This document shows positions 1 to 12,934 of a stretch of 64,000 nt of DNA, in pieces; within the stretch, counting starts at the first letter, position 1, and each line of letters begins with the position of its first letter. The translations under genes and the position numbers were made by a program. The notes under the pieces are model-generated. The model saw only the letters and a program-made list of their open reading frames with translations, was not told where the DNA came from and did no database searches. Origin of the DNA: Adineta steineri (taxonomy: Eukaryota; Rotifera; Eurotatoria; Adinetida; Adinetidae); contig CAJNOI010000017.1 of the NCBI GenBank assembly GCA_905250115.1, forward strand, positions 510,685 through 574,684, given 5' to 3'.

Positions 1-2647
1 GGTACTTGTTTTGTATGTCTGTCTTTTTGATGAAGAGAAACAAAAGTAAATACTTAGCATCAATTCGCTTTCACTCACTTTAATAAATACAAAAACTAGA
101 CGTTTATGCCTTAACAGAAAAAGTAGACGATACTTCTATCTTTACTCATGTAACGATTACTCACATAGATCAAATATAAATGAAAAGCTGAAAAAAAAAT
201 ACCGATGTTAGTTTTAAATGTTAACATATATATATATATATATATATGAACGCCCTACGAACATTACCTTGAACTATTTTGCGTGATATATAATGTAAAT
301 GGTTAAGCTCTCTAAGTCTCATTAATAAAGACATAAATCGAACAAATAAAAGTGAACAAATAAATTGATAAATAAAAGAAACGATAAGAAGTAGAATACG
401 GTAATCACATTTGTCGATGCTACAAAATTACTTCTTTTTTATGCTTATTCTCTTGATGATATAGAATGTAAGAAGAATGAGAAATAACACCGTTCGATCT
501 ATGCTCACGTAATTCAATACTATAATTGTGTGTAAACGAGCACGAGCGAAAACGAAGAGAGAGAAATGGTTCAATTTCAAATAAGTAATACACGGAACGA
601 AAGAAACTAATAATATACAGCTGACTACACCTCTCTTTTTCTCTCTCTCTCTCTCTTGTACCCGAGGAGAGATCGAAAGGTGTCATATTGAATATTCAAT
701 ACACCATTGTTCATTACCACGACATTGCATTTTAACATCGAACTTGTTTAATAAACATTGTTAATACATTTGCCTCATTAGCATATAAATTTTATGATTA
801 TGTCAAGCGACGAATAATTTGAAATAAATTTTTTTTCTAATCGAAGTTAAACTATACAATTTAACGACATATTCGATATAGATATTACTAAATTTTTAAT
901 AAAAGTAGCAAAATAAAAAATTATAATTTCCAGTAAATACTATCAAGATTTAATAAAATGAAAACTTAGAAAAATTTGTAAGAAATATTATTTTCAATAT
1001 TAAGAAGCTCTATAAAAATTCAGCCATTAGGAATAAGAAAAAATTCATTCATACAAATATAATGAATCTACCCCTGTTACTTTTTCTCTTGAACAACCCT
1101 ATATACTTTATATATAAATCGATCAATATAAAATGTTCAAAAACGATTGAACATGACTTCACTTAACAAGTGCTCTTGTCTCAAGAACATTTCAAAGAAT
1201 AATAACAAAAAAACCTTCCTTACAATCATTTCCCGTATGATAATAGGTTTTTTTCAATACCACCTAAAAATCGTTTTTTCTTGCTTCTTCGTACAATTTG
1301 ACTAATATCTTTAAGAGTGGTACAAATTGATTTTATTTACAAATCCTTCAAGTTATATTATTGTTTATTCAGTTAGAATTTTTCACTGTGAAAAATTAGA
1401 ATGTGGTTTAGAAAAAAAGAAAGACCTAATTGAAAAACAACGATGCTTCTGCTCAATGTCAATTTGTCTTGATCAAGTAAATATTTAGATAATTTATACA
1501 GAACATTGTTTATTTTTTCTATGGTCAATATAAACAGAAAGAAAGAATTGTATGCTGACAAGCCTGATGATCATTTAATGAATATATATATCTATAATAT
1601 TAATAAGTTTTTAATGATCTCATATAACATCTAAGTTTGATCTTTTATCGAAAAATAATTAACTTAAATATACCATTTTATTACTCCTCAGTGGCGGATT
1701 TAGGGGGTGATCGCCCCCTCCCCCCTCCCGAATTTTTTTTTTTGATTTTTTACAGCAAAAATAAACGAAAAAATAGGTTCATACTACTTCCATTGGACTC
1801 AGAAAATAGCTTTTAACCAAAATCGCCCCCCCCCCTTACAAAATCCTAGATCCCTTACTGTAACTCCTTCATGTGAAAATATGTTTAATTCCATAATGAA
1901 TCATTTCTTGTATTCAAAATACAAATAACAAATAAACTTACAACTGAAAAATTCAATATTGATATATTTCATTTCATACTGTTTACCATTTACATTCTCC
2001 TATTTCATTCAATGTATTTATTCTTTACACGATATGTAAATATTAGAAATTTAAAAGAGATGTATTCATATTACTAGGTTGAATTAGCATTATTACTATC
2101 ACATAAATGTTATTGCCTAGTATATATTATTTGAGAATAGATGACTAGGTATTTATCAGGAGACTGAAAATTATTATTATCGATTACGACTAATAAGTTT
2201 TTCTAAGATAATCTCCTAATATAATGACTGACGAAAAGACTGGACAATTAGTAGTAATAAAACGATTTTATTTTTGAATTTTTCAAAGTATAATATAAGT
2301 AATTCATTAAACGTTCAAAATTTAAAGAATCACGTACATATCTATTAGCGACACATTTTATTTTTATTGACATTTATTTTCCTAAAGTATTCGCACTTTT
2401 TTGCATTTTTTTTCAATGAAAAGAGGAAAATATTTTTCTGTCCTCTATATTCATATTTTTCATAGGCTTATTTTAAAGTTCCATGTTTTATTTTAAATAT
2501 TCATAGAAGAATCCACCATGCGTAGGATGTGTTATGCATCTGACATGTAATTTATTTTCTTTATATAAAAACTGGGTATTTTTTTCCTTCTACTATTTTC
2601 TTTCATACTAATTGTGATAAAGTAGTGTTAACATTCCGTAAATAATC
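1..2647. other. Non-coding 5' region
   Basis: No gene-like reading frame is visible. The stretch holds a short TA run (about 229-246), a CT run (about 635-657) that gives a meaningless minus-strand ORF, and one MITE listed separately (1689-1860). Promoter and 5' UTR of the first Tudor gene should lie in the last few hundred bases. Confidence 0.6.
1689..1860. mobile_element. hAT-type MITE, 172 bp
   Basis: A short non-coding element starts CAGTGGCGGATTTAGG and ends, read inward from the other side, CAGTAAGGGATCTAGG, giving imperfect terminal inverted repeats of about 16 bp. It is flanked by a near-perfect 8-bp target duplication (ttactcct at 1681-1688, taactcct at 1861-1868). CAG termini plus 8-bp duplications are the signature of hAT DNA transposons. 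A G-run near the left end and a C-run near the right end make its interior hairpin-prone. There is no coding capacity, so it would need a transposase supplied from elsewhere. Confidence 0.8.
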
Positions 2648-5526
2648 ATGGCACACGAATCATCTGGTAATGAAATTATCGATGAAATCGAGTAAGAAAA
2701 TAAACAAAGTTTTTTTATAATAAAATGATTATATATTTATTAATTTTTCTTAGTCGATTATGTGTTACTTATGATAAAGCAAAAGAATATATTTCGAAAA
2801 TAAATTCCAGTATTACTGAACAAGTTGATTTATGGCAATATCGTCGACAAATCATTCTTGATCAAGTTATACAAATGAAATCTTCATCTTCATGTGATTT
2901 TCTTCTACCTAAAACTCAACGTATTAATGAATTAACAATTGAAGCTGTTGAAGGTTAGTTTTTTTTTCAACCAAAAAAGCAAGGAAATTTTTAAAACTCT
3001 TTTTCTTTTGTTTTTATTGTTGTAGCTTTATGTCGAGTTGATATATTACTTGAACAAATTCTTCGTATTGATCCAAAATCAAGAATACTGCCAACATCAT
3101 CATCATCATCATCGTTTTCAGCACGAACATTAGATACGAATGTACCACAAACTCAACTTCGTCAATCTGTATCTTCAACAGTTAAACAACAACCAGTTTC
3201 AAATGGAAAACCACTCGGTCAACATGTATTACCTATACCCGTAATGCGTAGTCAACAACCGTCAACATCCGGTCGACTATCAACTTTAATAACTCAAGAA
3301 AAAACTGGTTTTAAACCAGTTATATCACAACAATCATCAATAAATACAGTAGACAGCTCATTACGATCAACACCTATGAATTTACAAAACAGGAGTCAGT
3401 ATTCATCGGTTGACGAACCTTATGTTGTAAGTTGTATGATTTTTTCAATTGATAGAATTTCAATATTAGAGTGAACTTTCGATAGGGAATATAACAGCTA
3501 TTCCTTTAATTTTAGTTGCTATAGAAAGTATTGGAAAATCGAAGTATAAAAGAAAAGAATATACGATTTCGAGTAATATCTAACTAACCCATGTCATAGT
3601 CAAAAATCAAGTTCTTAAATATTCGGACGTCTAAGTACCTTTAACTTTTGTCCTGAGAGTTCATTATAAACATATGTTAAGTTCATATTGTAATTTACTA
3701 TATTTGCTATTATATCAATGTGTCACGTTTCTCACGCAAAACTCACATAAATATCCTTCCTCTTCTTTTTTTTTTATTAAAGTATGATCTATCTGTAGTG
3801 CATATGGCTGATAGTCTAACTGTGTGTTTTCCGGAGTAGTATTGACTTAGAATCTATCATGAATAAAGTTATATTTGAAGTTTAAATTAGTTTTAATGTC
3901 ATATTTATTTAGAAATCTAAACTCTTAAGAATAAGATCTATGACTTTTATTTTGATTCAATATACTATAGGCTTTTTATTAATCTTTCTCATGAAAAAAC
4001 AAGCTATTCAATTTTTTTTTTATTTAGCCTCGTCCAATGTCATCAGCATCATATCAGACACGTACACCTCAAACTGATTATGCACCTTCAGCTTTTGGAA
4101 CTTCTTCAACTAATCCACAAGTCATCAATTATCAGCCACGACAAAAACCAGCTCGTATGTCATCCTCATTAAATATAATTTGAAATAATATTCTGTAATT
4201 CTATTCAGAAACTAAAGAAAAAGTCCGTCTACAACGTATACCACCTGGTACAAAATGGTCACAAGCTAAAATTGATATTATTGATAGTTTATCAGCATTT
4301 TATGTTGAAAATCTTGATCCAAAAGTACATGATAAATTTGCGCAAATGCAACATGACCTTCAGTAAATCAAAAAGAAATAAGAAAAAAAACCCCATGATT
4401 TTGAATTATTATTTTTTAGTACTTATTATGTTAAGTTAGAACAATCTAATAAATTAATACCATTAGAAGATCTTGCTATTGGTGATTTCGGTGTTGCGAA
4501 ATATGTTGAAGATAACAATTGGTATCGTGCACGTTTAATCATGCGTGAAGGACATGATTCAATAAAAATTGTTTTTATTGATTTTGGAAATATTGAAGTT
4601 AAACCTGTAAATGAATTTTATCCACTTATCAAATTATTTACAGATTTACCAGCACAAGCTATTGCTTGTAGTTTATCTGAAGTATGTAGAACTATGACAA
4701 ATATTTTTACAAAACTGTTGAATTGATTTTGTTTTTGCTAGGCTTTTCCTCGAACACAAAATGAAAATGAAGCAATATGGCCCGATGAAACAATTAAAAT
4801 ATTTCGAGAAGCAGTACATGATACAGTGGTCGAAATTCATTTTGCTAATTCCGAAGAAGGAACTGAACAATGGTAATGTTTATTGATTTATTCGAAATAT
4901 TTTTTTCTATAGGTGATGAGTAAAGATCAGTAACTGTACAATCTTAATTCATTTATTTATCAGTAGATGCTTATAGAAAACTGTATCTCTAAAGTTTTGA
5001 TTTAAAATATTACGTAGAAATAAGTTTAGTAGACTCGAGAATATCTTAAAAATTAGACATAGTTCCAGTTAAACATCATATAATTTGATTTTTCGTTGTA
5101 AACTGTGACTAATATGCTGAACATTCGCCAAAAATATCATAACTTTTGTGCAATAACTTATAGATTTGAATCGATTTAGTCACTCAGTCTAATTACAAAT
5201 AAATGTTACTGAAACTTGTCATTTTATAGTTCATACTAAATCGCTCGAAAATAATCAATTACAAAATAAATCATTTTATTATTTATTCTTTAGGCCGTTA
5301 CATTTTGTTCGAATAATCCTTAATAATCAGGTAAAACAACTACTGAAAGTTTTTTTTTGAAATATTTCTATGATTTATTTAGTCTGTAACAAGTTCTCTT
5401 AATTTACTACAACGTATTGAGCCAAGACCAAATCGTTTTATTGCTGAACAAATGGCACCTTCTCTTGGTCAACAAGAATTTATTCTTTTCAATGTACCTA
5501 TTAGTGAAGATGATTTTGAACGATAA
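2648..5526 (+). CDS. Tudor-domain protein 1
   Basis: Nine-exon model (2648-2691, 2754-2953, 3026-3426, 4028-4154, 4209-4362, 4420-4681, 4742-4872, 5294-5330, 5383-5526), 499 aa in frame. The N-terminal ~110 residues look helical; a Ser/Gln-rich linker follows (to about residue 245). The C-terminal half is an extended Tudor domain: an IPPGTKW strand, FYVENLDP, the core GDFGVAKY...WYRARL...VFIDFGN, and the SN-like flank ending WPLHFVRI. The FIDFGN asparagine and surrounding aromatics are the residues Tudor domains use to hold methylated arginine, so the site looks intact. Such single-eTud proteins usually act as Piwi/piRNA granule scaffolds in the cytoplasm; that role is family knowledge plus inference here. 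It is the first of three Tudor genes in a row. No Tudor subfamily was recognised. Confidence 0.88.
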
Positions 5527-6414
5527 TACATATGAATAATTCAGGTTTTTTTTTCGTTTTTGTCTGTTTGATTAACGACAAAAAATGAATGTTGAGTGTG
5601 TGCGTCGTGAGCATCCTTTCACTTTTACTATGCGATACATTCATTACTATTTTGTTTCAAATTGTCCATGTGTGTGTGTGTGTTCAAAGACAAAAAAAAG
5701 ATTCCTATGAAATGAATTTATATATGTTTCAGATGGTTATGATTATTTTGTAAAATGACCACATTTATATTATGAATAGATAAACCAAAATTTTGGTAGA
5801 ATTATTGAACAAAATTGTTTTCTATGTTGTTAACATTTCGTTGAATCAATTTATTCTATTGTTAAGATATTCAAAATGATTAATAATGTGAAATAAGTCG
5901 ATTATATAACAATTGACAATGACAAATGTTATATTATAGAATTTTAATATAATATTTAGATAAATTATTATGATATCATGAATAATCTAACGACTTGGTA
6001 GTATAGGGATGAGTTTAAAACTAATGAAAAGATCGAATATATTACTTTATTCTCAGCGGACGCTTTAGAATTTATGACATACATTCATAAAATCCATCGT
6101 TTTTCGATTCGTATGTTTTTCTCTCTGCTATCAGGTTTTTTATTTTTGCTAATACAAAATGCAAACAAAGATAATAAAACTAATTGTATAAAATAATAAC
6201 AATATATTTAATCAGAAATTATTTGTTAATATAATCAAAGTTTGCGATATGTTTAGGCGCGTTTTTAATTGTACTAAAAGTTGATTTCAAAGATTTGCTG
6301 TTGAAAATGGATTGAACAATAAAATAGAACTTGGTATATAATTTTGGTTGGGTTTTTTAGTGAATCTTAATTATAGTAACAATTGATTGTGAAAGAATTT
6401 ATTTTATTTTAGAT
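5527..6414. other. Intergenic, Tudor 1 to Tudor 2
   Basis: 888 bp of AT-rich sequence holding the 3' UTR of the first Tudor gene, a short TG run near 5670 and presumably the promoter of the second. No coding signal was seen. Confidence 0.6.
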
Positions 6415-8331
6415 ATGTCCTCGACGAATGATTTAAATACTATTGAACTACTCGACGATATCGAAAATCTTGTTTTTCTATGTGATCGTCTTAATAATCG
6501 TTTGATTCAAGTAGCATCCTATGTCGATGAAGTTAAACAAACATGGGTTAATAAACGAAGTTCAATTGAATTAGATTCAAATATATCTCCTATAATAGCT
6601 CAGAAAGCTATTAAATGTAATAAAGTTTTATTAAATGTTGCTGAAAAACTTGCAACTGTAGAATTACAAACAGAATCATTACATAATCTTCATTCTTCCA
6701 TTACTAATGTAGTACCAAGTAATAATAATGATAAACGTCAAGTACATGTTCCGGTATGTCCGTCAACACCTTTAGTTAATAATTCATCAGTACATACAAT
6801 TTCAACTAATGCATCAATGTCTAAAAATGAACCGATAAGCAATGGTGTTCGTTTACAAAAAGATATACTTCCAACTGCACCACGCTCATTAAGTGTTGCT
6901 ACAAATTTATCAACAAATACATTTACAGCAAGAAATACATCAACATTATTTAGTGAAACCGTTCCATTAAAAACACCAGTAGGACAACAACAGCAACAAC
7001 AACAACAACAACAACAACAATCTGCCTTTCATCGACCATTATCTGTTCAAGATAATATCGGTCCTCATCAAACAAAATTATCTCCGCAAAATCCAATTAT
7101 TTCACATACACCACAATATCAATCGTTATCAGTATCATCAACAAAAGTTGTTACAAATGGATCTATGAATGGTCATCAACAACAAATTTCGAATCCATCT
7201 GATTCATATTCATGTGAGTCTATAAAAATGATATTCTCATTTTAATCTGTTCTATTTTATTTTAGCTACATTAGTGAATGAATCGAATGTAATTGATAAC
7301 AAAATTCGAGTTAAAATGCAAGTTATTCCAGCTGGTACTATTTGGCGTAATGCTGATATTCCTATTGTTGATCATCCATCAGCATTTTTTGGATCTAATC
7401 AAGATCCACGTGTTGCTGAACAATTTAATATGATGTCTATTGAAATGAAGTAGAAAAAAAACTTAATTTTAATTCAATAGTTTTATTTTCTCTGATTTAT
7501 TTTTAGTAATCATTATAGTAAACCATCAAATACAACTGTACCATTACAGAATATATCTATTGGTGATTTTTGTGTAGCTCGATTTAGTGAAGATCATTTA
7601 TGGTATCGAGCTCGCGTTGTTTTGAATAATAGTATGTATTTAAAAAGAAGAATTTAAGAAGAAGAAGAAGAACCTTTAATTTAATTTTAGATGCATCTGT
7701 ACTTATTGTTTTCATTGATTATGGCAATTCAGAATCGAAACCACCAAATGAAATTTATCCATTAATTGAACCATTAGCACGTTTACCAGCTATGACAGTT
7801 GCTTGTACATTAAATGAAGTAAGATTTTCTTGCGAAAAATTTTTATTTAATATAATTATTTTTTTTCTAGGCATTTCCAAGTAATGATAATTTCTGGACA
7901 CAAGAAGCAACAGATGTATTTAATATGATTGTTAAAAATCGTATTGTAGAAATTCATTTCCAACAAGGCATTGGCCAACAATGGTAATAGTTTTAATTGC
8001 CTTTTAATCATCTCTAGATTTAATTTCCTTTTAGGCCACTTCATTTTGTTAAAGTGATGCTCGATGGTCAAGTAAGCATTGAATTTAATTATTTTATACA
8101 GTAAACCTTTTACTCTATCTATTTTAGTCTATCGCTCAACATCCAAAATTAGCATCATATATAACATCAGCTCGAAATGAACAAATTGCATTACATTTTA
8201 ATGATAAATTAACACCAATGGAATATATTTTGTATAATGTAGCAGTTGTTGATTCGGATATTTATAACAATAGTACGTTTTTAATCAAAAAAAAACAATT
8301 AACAGTACGATTCTTTTTAGGTCTTCCATAA
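6415..8331 (+). CDS. Tudor-domain protein 2
   Basis: Eight-exon model (6415-7213, 7266-7449, 7507-7631, 7691-7818, 7871-7983, 8035-8071, 8128-8272, 8321-8331), 513 aa; the final exon adds only SLP before the stop. The architecture matches the upstream gene: an N-terminal predicted helical segment (ENLVFLCDRLNNRL), a long Ser/Thr/Asn linker with a run of about 11 glutamines (CAA array near 6986-7020), then an extended Tudor domain with IPAGTIW, SAFFGSNQDP, GDFCVARF, WYRARV and VFIDYGN. Intron positions inside the Tudor domain (before AFP, inside the W of QQW/PLHF) are shared with the first gene, so the two are tandem paralogues. The methyl-arginine pocket residues are present. A role in small-RNA granules is inferred from the family only. 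Confidence 0.88.
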
Positions 8332-11300
8332 TCAATTCAACAAACGAAAATTTATTAACTTAAAATACTCAGGCGTTTTCTTTTTCTTTTCTTTTCTTTT
8401 CATTTTATGTATTATAAACGACAAGGTGATATTTTTGTGATCTCATGCATACCAAACTGGTAATCCAGATAGCATGTATCAGTGCAATGAGTTTCTTTTT
8501 TTTTGTCCATGTTCTTGCAGATGTACTTATTTTTTTTTGTTTAGAAGAAATAAACAAAGCCATATATTTTTTGAAAAATAACATGTCATTGTAATTAGAA
8601 ATATCTATATCGTTTATATAACAGAACAGAATGTATCACACCAAGCACCTACAAGTAGATTATACAGAAACTATTTATGTCCAAGATTATCCAAAATTTT
8701 GATATACATTTTATCTTAATTATACTAATGATTTATCCATTGTATGATAAATTTTTCATGCACTTCTTGATTCTAGAGTCCATGATTTCAGTCAAATGTT
8801 CGTAGTCATTGTGCTTACAGAACATTTAAGAATAAAATGCAATGCCTATTGGATACCATTTTAAAAGATAAATGAAAAGATTTCTTTTTTTCATAACTAC
8901 TCAGTACAATATTTGAAAAAGGTATAAAACTTGCAATTGATATATAGTGTCATCTACAGTTAATGTGTCAAAAAAAAGTCAAATAGTCGCTCCTTGATTA
9001 AAACCATAGAATCTGCACCCGTTATGAATGCTGATAAGCAGTAACAGCCATTTTTTTTAACATGAAATTAATCATTTGTAAGAATTTATATTACTAAATG
9101 TTATTATTGGTGAGATTAATGGATCAATGAGTTTTTTATTTTTGACAGGCGTAGATTAAATATAATATAATCGCAGCTGGGAAAAAACTTTTATGGTCTC
9201 TGTTATATACAAATGATGGATATTTCTGTGAATGATATTCTTTAATATATTTAGATAAATAGCAATTACATCTAGAATTCATTATGAATCATAATTTTGT
9301 TTTATTGAACTCTCTTTTCTATCATTTGTAGATTAAATAAATATCTTCAACTATAAAATAATATATGAACGGTCATTACACAAACGATTCTGTTCCATTA
9401 ATGATTTGGACACAACAGAACTCAATACAATCAAATGAACTTAATTCAAAGGTATTTCTACATACTCAATAGTCTGTAATTAGGAATGTCATGTCATTCT
9501 TTCATTTAAATAGTTACATTGAATACCAAATCTGATCAAATCATGTAAGATCCGATAGCCCGATTCATCGTCCTGGAAGATAAAATTCAATACAATAATG
9601 TTTTTTTGAATGATATTCAGTTTATTTCAACATAAACAATTTTAATCCATTCAAATCGGCACCCATGCAATGTTTTAGAATGCAGCGCATCAATATGGTA
9701 ATGATTTATTGTATACAACTAACAATACAATCAATATACTTGGTATAACAATATTGCATAATTAACTACGCCATACGGTATGTTGCTTTTCATTGGCTTA
9801 CACATGAGTCGTCAATAGCTTTTCTTAGAGTGACGTTTTCTTTTCTTGCTATGAATCATTATTGTAGTTTTTATAGATGCTTCAAATACAAAAACAACCA
9901 TGTTTGTAAATTTTAAGTAGCCGAGGTCAAAAACAACGGCATCGTAATGCGGGCATTCCAGTAAGTGGTAAAGATAGTGAGAAGCGGTGGTTGTTTTCTA
10001 GCAAAAAGAACAGCTTCTTTTTCAGAATGACGGATTGCAGCAAAATACGGTGAGAATTAATGCAGTAATACACCATTTTATAATCGTTTCAGGCCGTTTT
10101 CGATGATCGGAATGATCATCTTGAGAGATCGTGAGAACTGAAAAATGCTGGTAAAATAATACTATACTTATTCAATCCTAATTTATTGAATGCTTTTCAC
10201 ATCGATAGTTTTTGTATTACAGTTTATTTTTATTTCTTCTTTCAAATATAAAAAAATTCATCAACTTATATACATTGTTTGTTTTCTCTTTATTTAAGAT
10301 CTAATCAATAGTGGTATTCACTAATAAATAATAATGTTATCTTTTACTTTTAGGAATTGCCCGATACGAATCATCGAGTCAAACGTAATATTAGTACAAC
10401 AATGTTATTGTCTTTCGTAATCACCATACATCATCGATCTTTATTCAATTAATTTCACATAATACGTATGGTAAGTTTCTCATAAAGATTAATCGTCTAC
10501 GCAAAATAAACTTAGATACAATACCAAAACATTCTTTCAGTAAAATCCAAATTCTGAAAGAAGATTTCATAAGAACCCGAAACACATCAAAAAGACTTTG
10601 TCTTACACACAAAAGTACTTTCAAATCCATAAAATCCTCTTTAGTTTCGTGATTATATCTTTTGGTATATTATCGTAAATTTTTAGCTTTTAATAAATTT
10701 TTTAATATGTAATATGTAATATCCTTAGAAGAATGTTATATTGCCTATTACATCTAAATTTTAATTGTTTTTATTATATTCTAGATTGTTCCATTCGTTA
10801 ATAAGAATAATTAATATTCAACAAGCTGTTCAACAAATATGGAATCAATTAGCTGGAGAAAAAAAAACTCAGTAGAAGAGCTGAATGGGACCTTGTCTGT
10901 TTCCTTCGTAATATGATGTCATTTGAACTGTAACAAAAAAATTTGCAGAAGTAGTTTCGTAAAATATAGCATTTTTTTGTGTGGTATCATTTATTATTTT
11001 GAAACAAATAATAGAAAATGATTTTGAATTTATTATAATATAATATGAACTAAAATTTTAATTGATTCTATTTTAGATAAAATATGTATTATTTCAGAGC
11101 TTCTTTACTCAACATAAGAGCACATATTTGTCTTGACTGTCAATGCTCCTAATAAATGTCAGTAGTTTTAAAATATATATTAAATATAATTATACTGGCT
11201 AATCAGTTTATCTTCTTTCTCTATTAATCCAAAATTCGATTCTTATGCCCCTATTTTTATTTTATTATTATAAGAATAAATATAATGATCGAAACTAAAT

Positions 11301-11398
11301 TAGAATAAGTTTCTACCGGATAAATTATGCGAACAAAACTAGTTAGATCACTCGTATAAGAAAATCATATAATAATATGTTATAGATAAAAATTATAT
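8332..11398. other. 3-kb gap between Tudor 2 and Tudor 3
   Basis: Mostly featureless AT-rich sequence. A stretch at about 9918-10160 is visibly less AT-rich and has exon-like splice borders (listed separately). Two MITE-like or gene-derived explanations were considered for the rest, but nothing repeatable was seen. Confidence 0.5.
9919..10156 (+). other. Possible small spliced gene or gene relic
   Basis: Base composition here is more balanced than its surroundings and there are three exon-like blocks with consensus borders: a block ending before gtaagtgg (9963), a block from about 10005 to 10049 ending before gtgagaatt, and a block starting after tttcag at 10093. Joined, they leave an open frame that ends at a TGA near 10154. 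The predicted peptide resembles nothing I know. There is no convincing start codon. It could be a small gene, a non-coding RNA, a relic, or chance. Confidence 0.2.
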
Positions 11399-12934
11399 AT
11401 GGATTCGTCTCGTCGTTCCACACGACATCTCGAACCGAAGAACGATTCTAGTCGACAGCTGCTAGGTGATGGTTCTCGAGTACCAACTGCTGATTCTGGT
11501 CGAGCATCAATGACTATTTCTGAACGAGCATCAACAACTGGAAGTATAACAACCAATGGAGCTTCATCATCATTATCAAGAGATACACCACTCGATGATA
11601 GCTATGATACGAGAGGTGCAAAGTATCAAGATGATAAATCAGGTAATTCAAATATGATCTCGAAACAGAATTATAATATCTGAAATTTGTATTTTCTGTA
11701 TGAAGATTCATAGAAGTACAGATTAGAATTCTTTCTTCGAACCATAAAGTTTTATCAACAATGATTTTTAATGATTGATTGTAGCATGTAAAAACTAATA
11801 GAACAGTTACGATTTTCTCATAGTCGATGATACGAATATTTATTTAATATGTATAGTATGTGATAGCAAAGATATCAATGTATAATTCATTTTTTCTTTC
11901 AGTATACCTTGAGATATACTATAATAGAAACATTCCATTCGACTTCATATTTTAATATGAATTATTAGTTTTATCTATTTATATATATTGTTATTTATAT
12001 TTCTGTGTTTTAAGTATGTATTCGTCGCACAACTACTTGGGGCAGCCGACGTTACGAGCAAGCATATGTTTCACATGTCGAGCATCCATCAGCATTTTTC
12101 ATTCAATTAGCTCATTCGAGTGATAGATTTGAGGAATTAGATAAGGAAATCAAGTAAGTTATATACATGATTTTATTCATCTCATGACTTCTTTTTTATT
12201 AGCGATTTCTATTCAAAAAATTCGCAGAAAAATCCGTTAAAATGGAAAAGTGGCGATTATTGTATTGCTAAGTTCAAAGATAATAGATTTTATCGTTCTA
12301 GAATTATAGAAATTGATGGTAAAACCAATCATAAATTAATATATAATTCAACTCGACATATATTTTTAGAGACTAAAAATCCTGCTGAATACCACGTTGT
12401 ATTTGTTGATTTTGGTAATTGGGATACAGTTTCTGAACATGATCTTCATCTTCTTCTACCAGACTTCACTCTTTTAACAGCTCAAGCTATTGCATGTTCA
12501 TTGACTAATGTAAATAAATTTTAATGATTTATATATTGAAATTAATTTATCATTTGCATTTTAGACTCTACCTAAAAAAGGCATATTGTATAGCCAAGAA
12601 GCTAAAATTTTTTTTAAAGAACTTGTATTAGACAAATTTGTTGATGTTAAATTTTATCTGAAGTCATCCAATGACTTTTGGCCATTAAGTTGTGTTGATT
12701 TAGAACTTTCCGCAACGAAAGCAGTAAGAATAAAATATTTTTTTCTTTTATTTCACTGTATTAATCCGCTTTCTACAGAATATTCGTCAACTTATGATAG
12801 AACAAGGTTATATTCGTGAAACAACTAATGATCAACTTTATATAGAATTTAATCATTTATTAAAACGTGAACATTATATTCAATTTAATATTCCACATGA
12901 AGAGGATGATAATAACTATGATGATGATGATTGA
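11399..12934 (+). CDS. Tudor-domain protein 3
   Basis: Six-exon model (11399-11642, 12015-12153, 12203-12318, 12370-12509, 12565-12723, 12779-12934), 317 aa. A short Ser/Thr/Arg-rich leader (about 80 residues) replaces the long linker of its two neighbours. It is followed by a classical extended Tudor domain: VSHVEHPSAFFIQL, GDYCIAKF, RFYRSRII, VVFVDFGNWD and the SN-like continuation AQAIACSL. The Tudor core is closer to textbook Tudor (VSHV..PS.FF.QL) than the other two. The C-terminus is acidic (DDNNYDDDD). It could be an older paralogue in the same array or a separate subfamily. Methyl-arginine binding is inferred from the retained FVDFGN. Confidence 0.87.

Noticed and set aside
635-657. 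CT microsatellite as a regulatory pyrimidine tract
   Set aside because: A simple repeat with no gene next to it in the right orientation.
10445-10630. 61-codon minus-strand frame in the Tudor gap
   Set aside because: No splice partners or family match; typical of chance frames in this composition.
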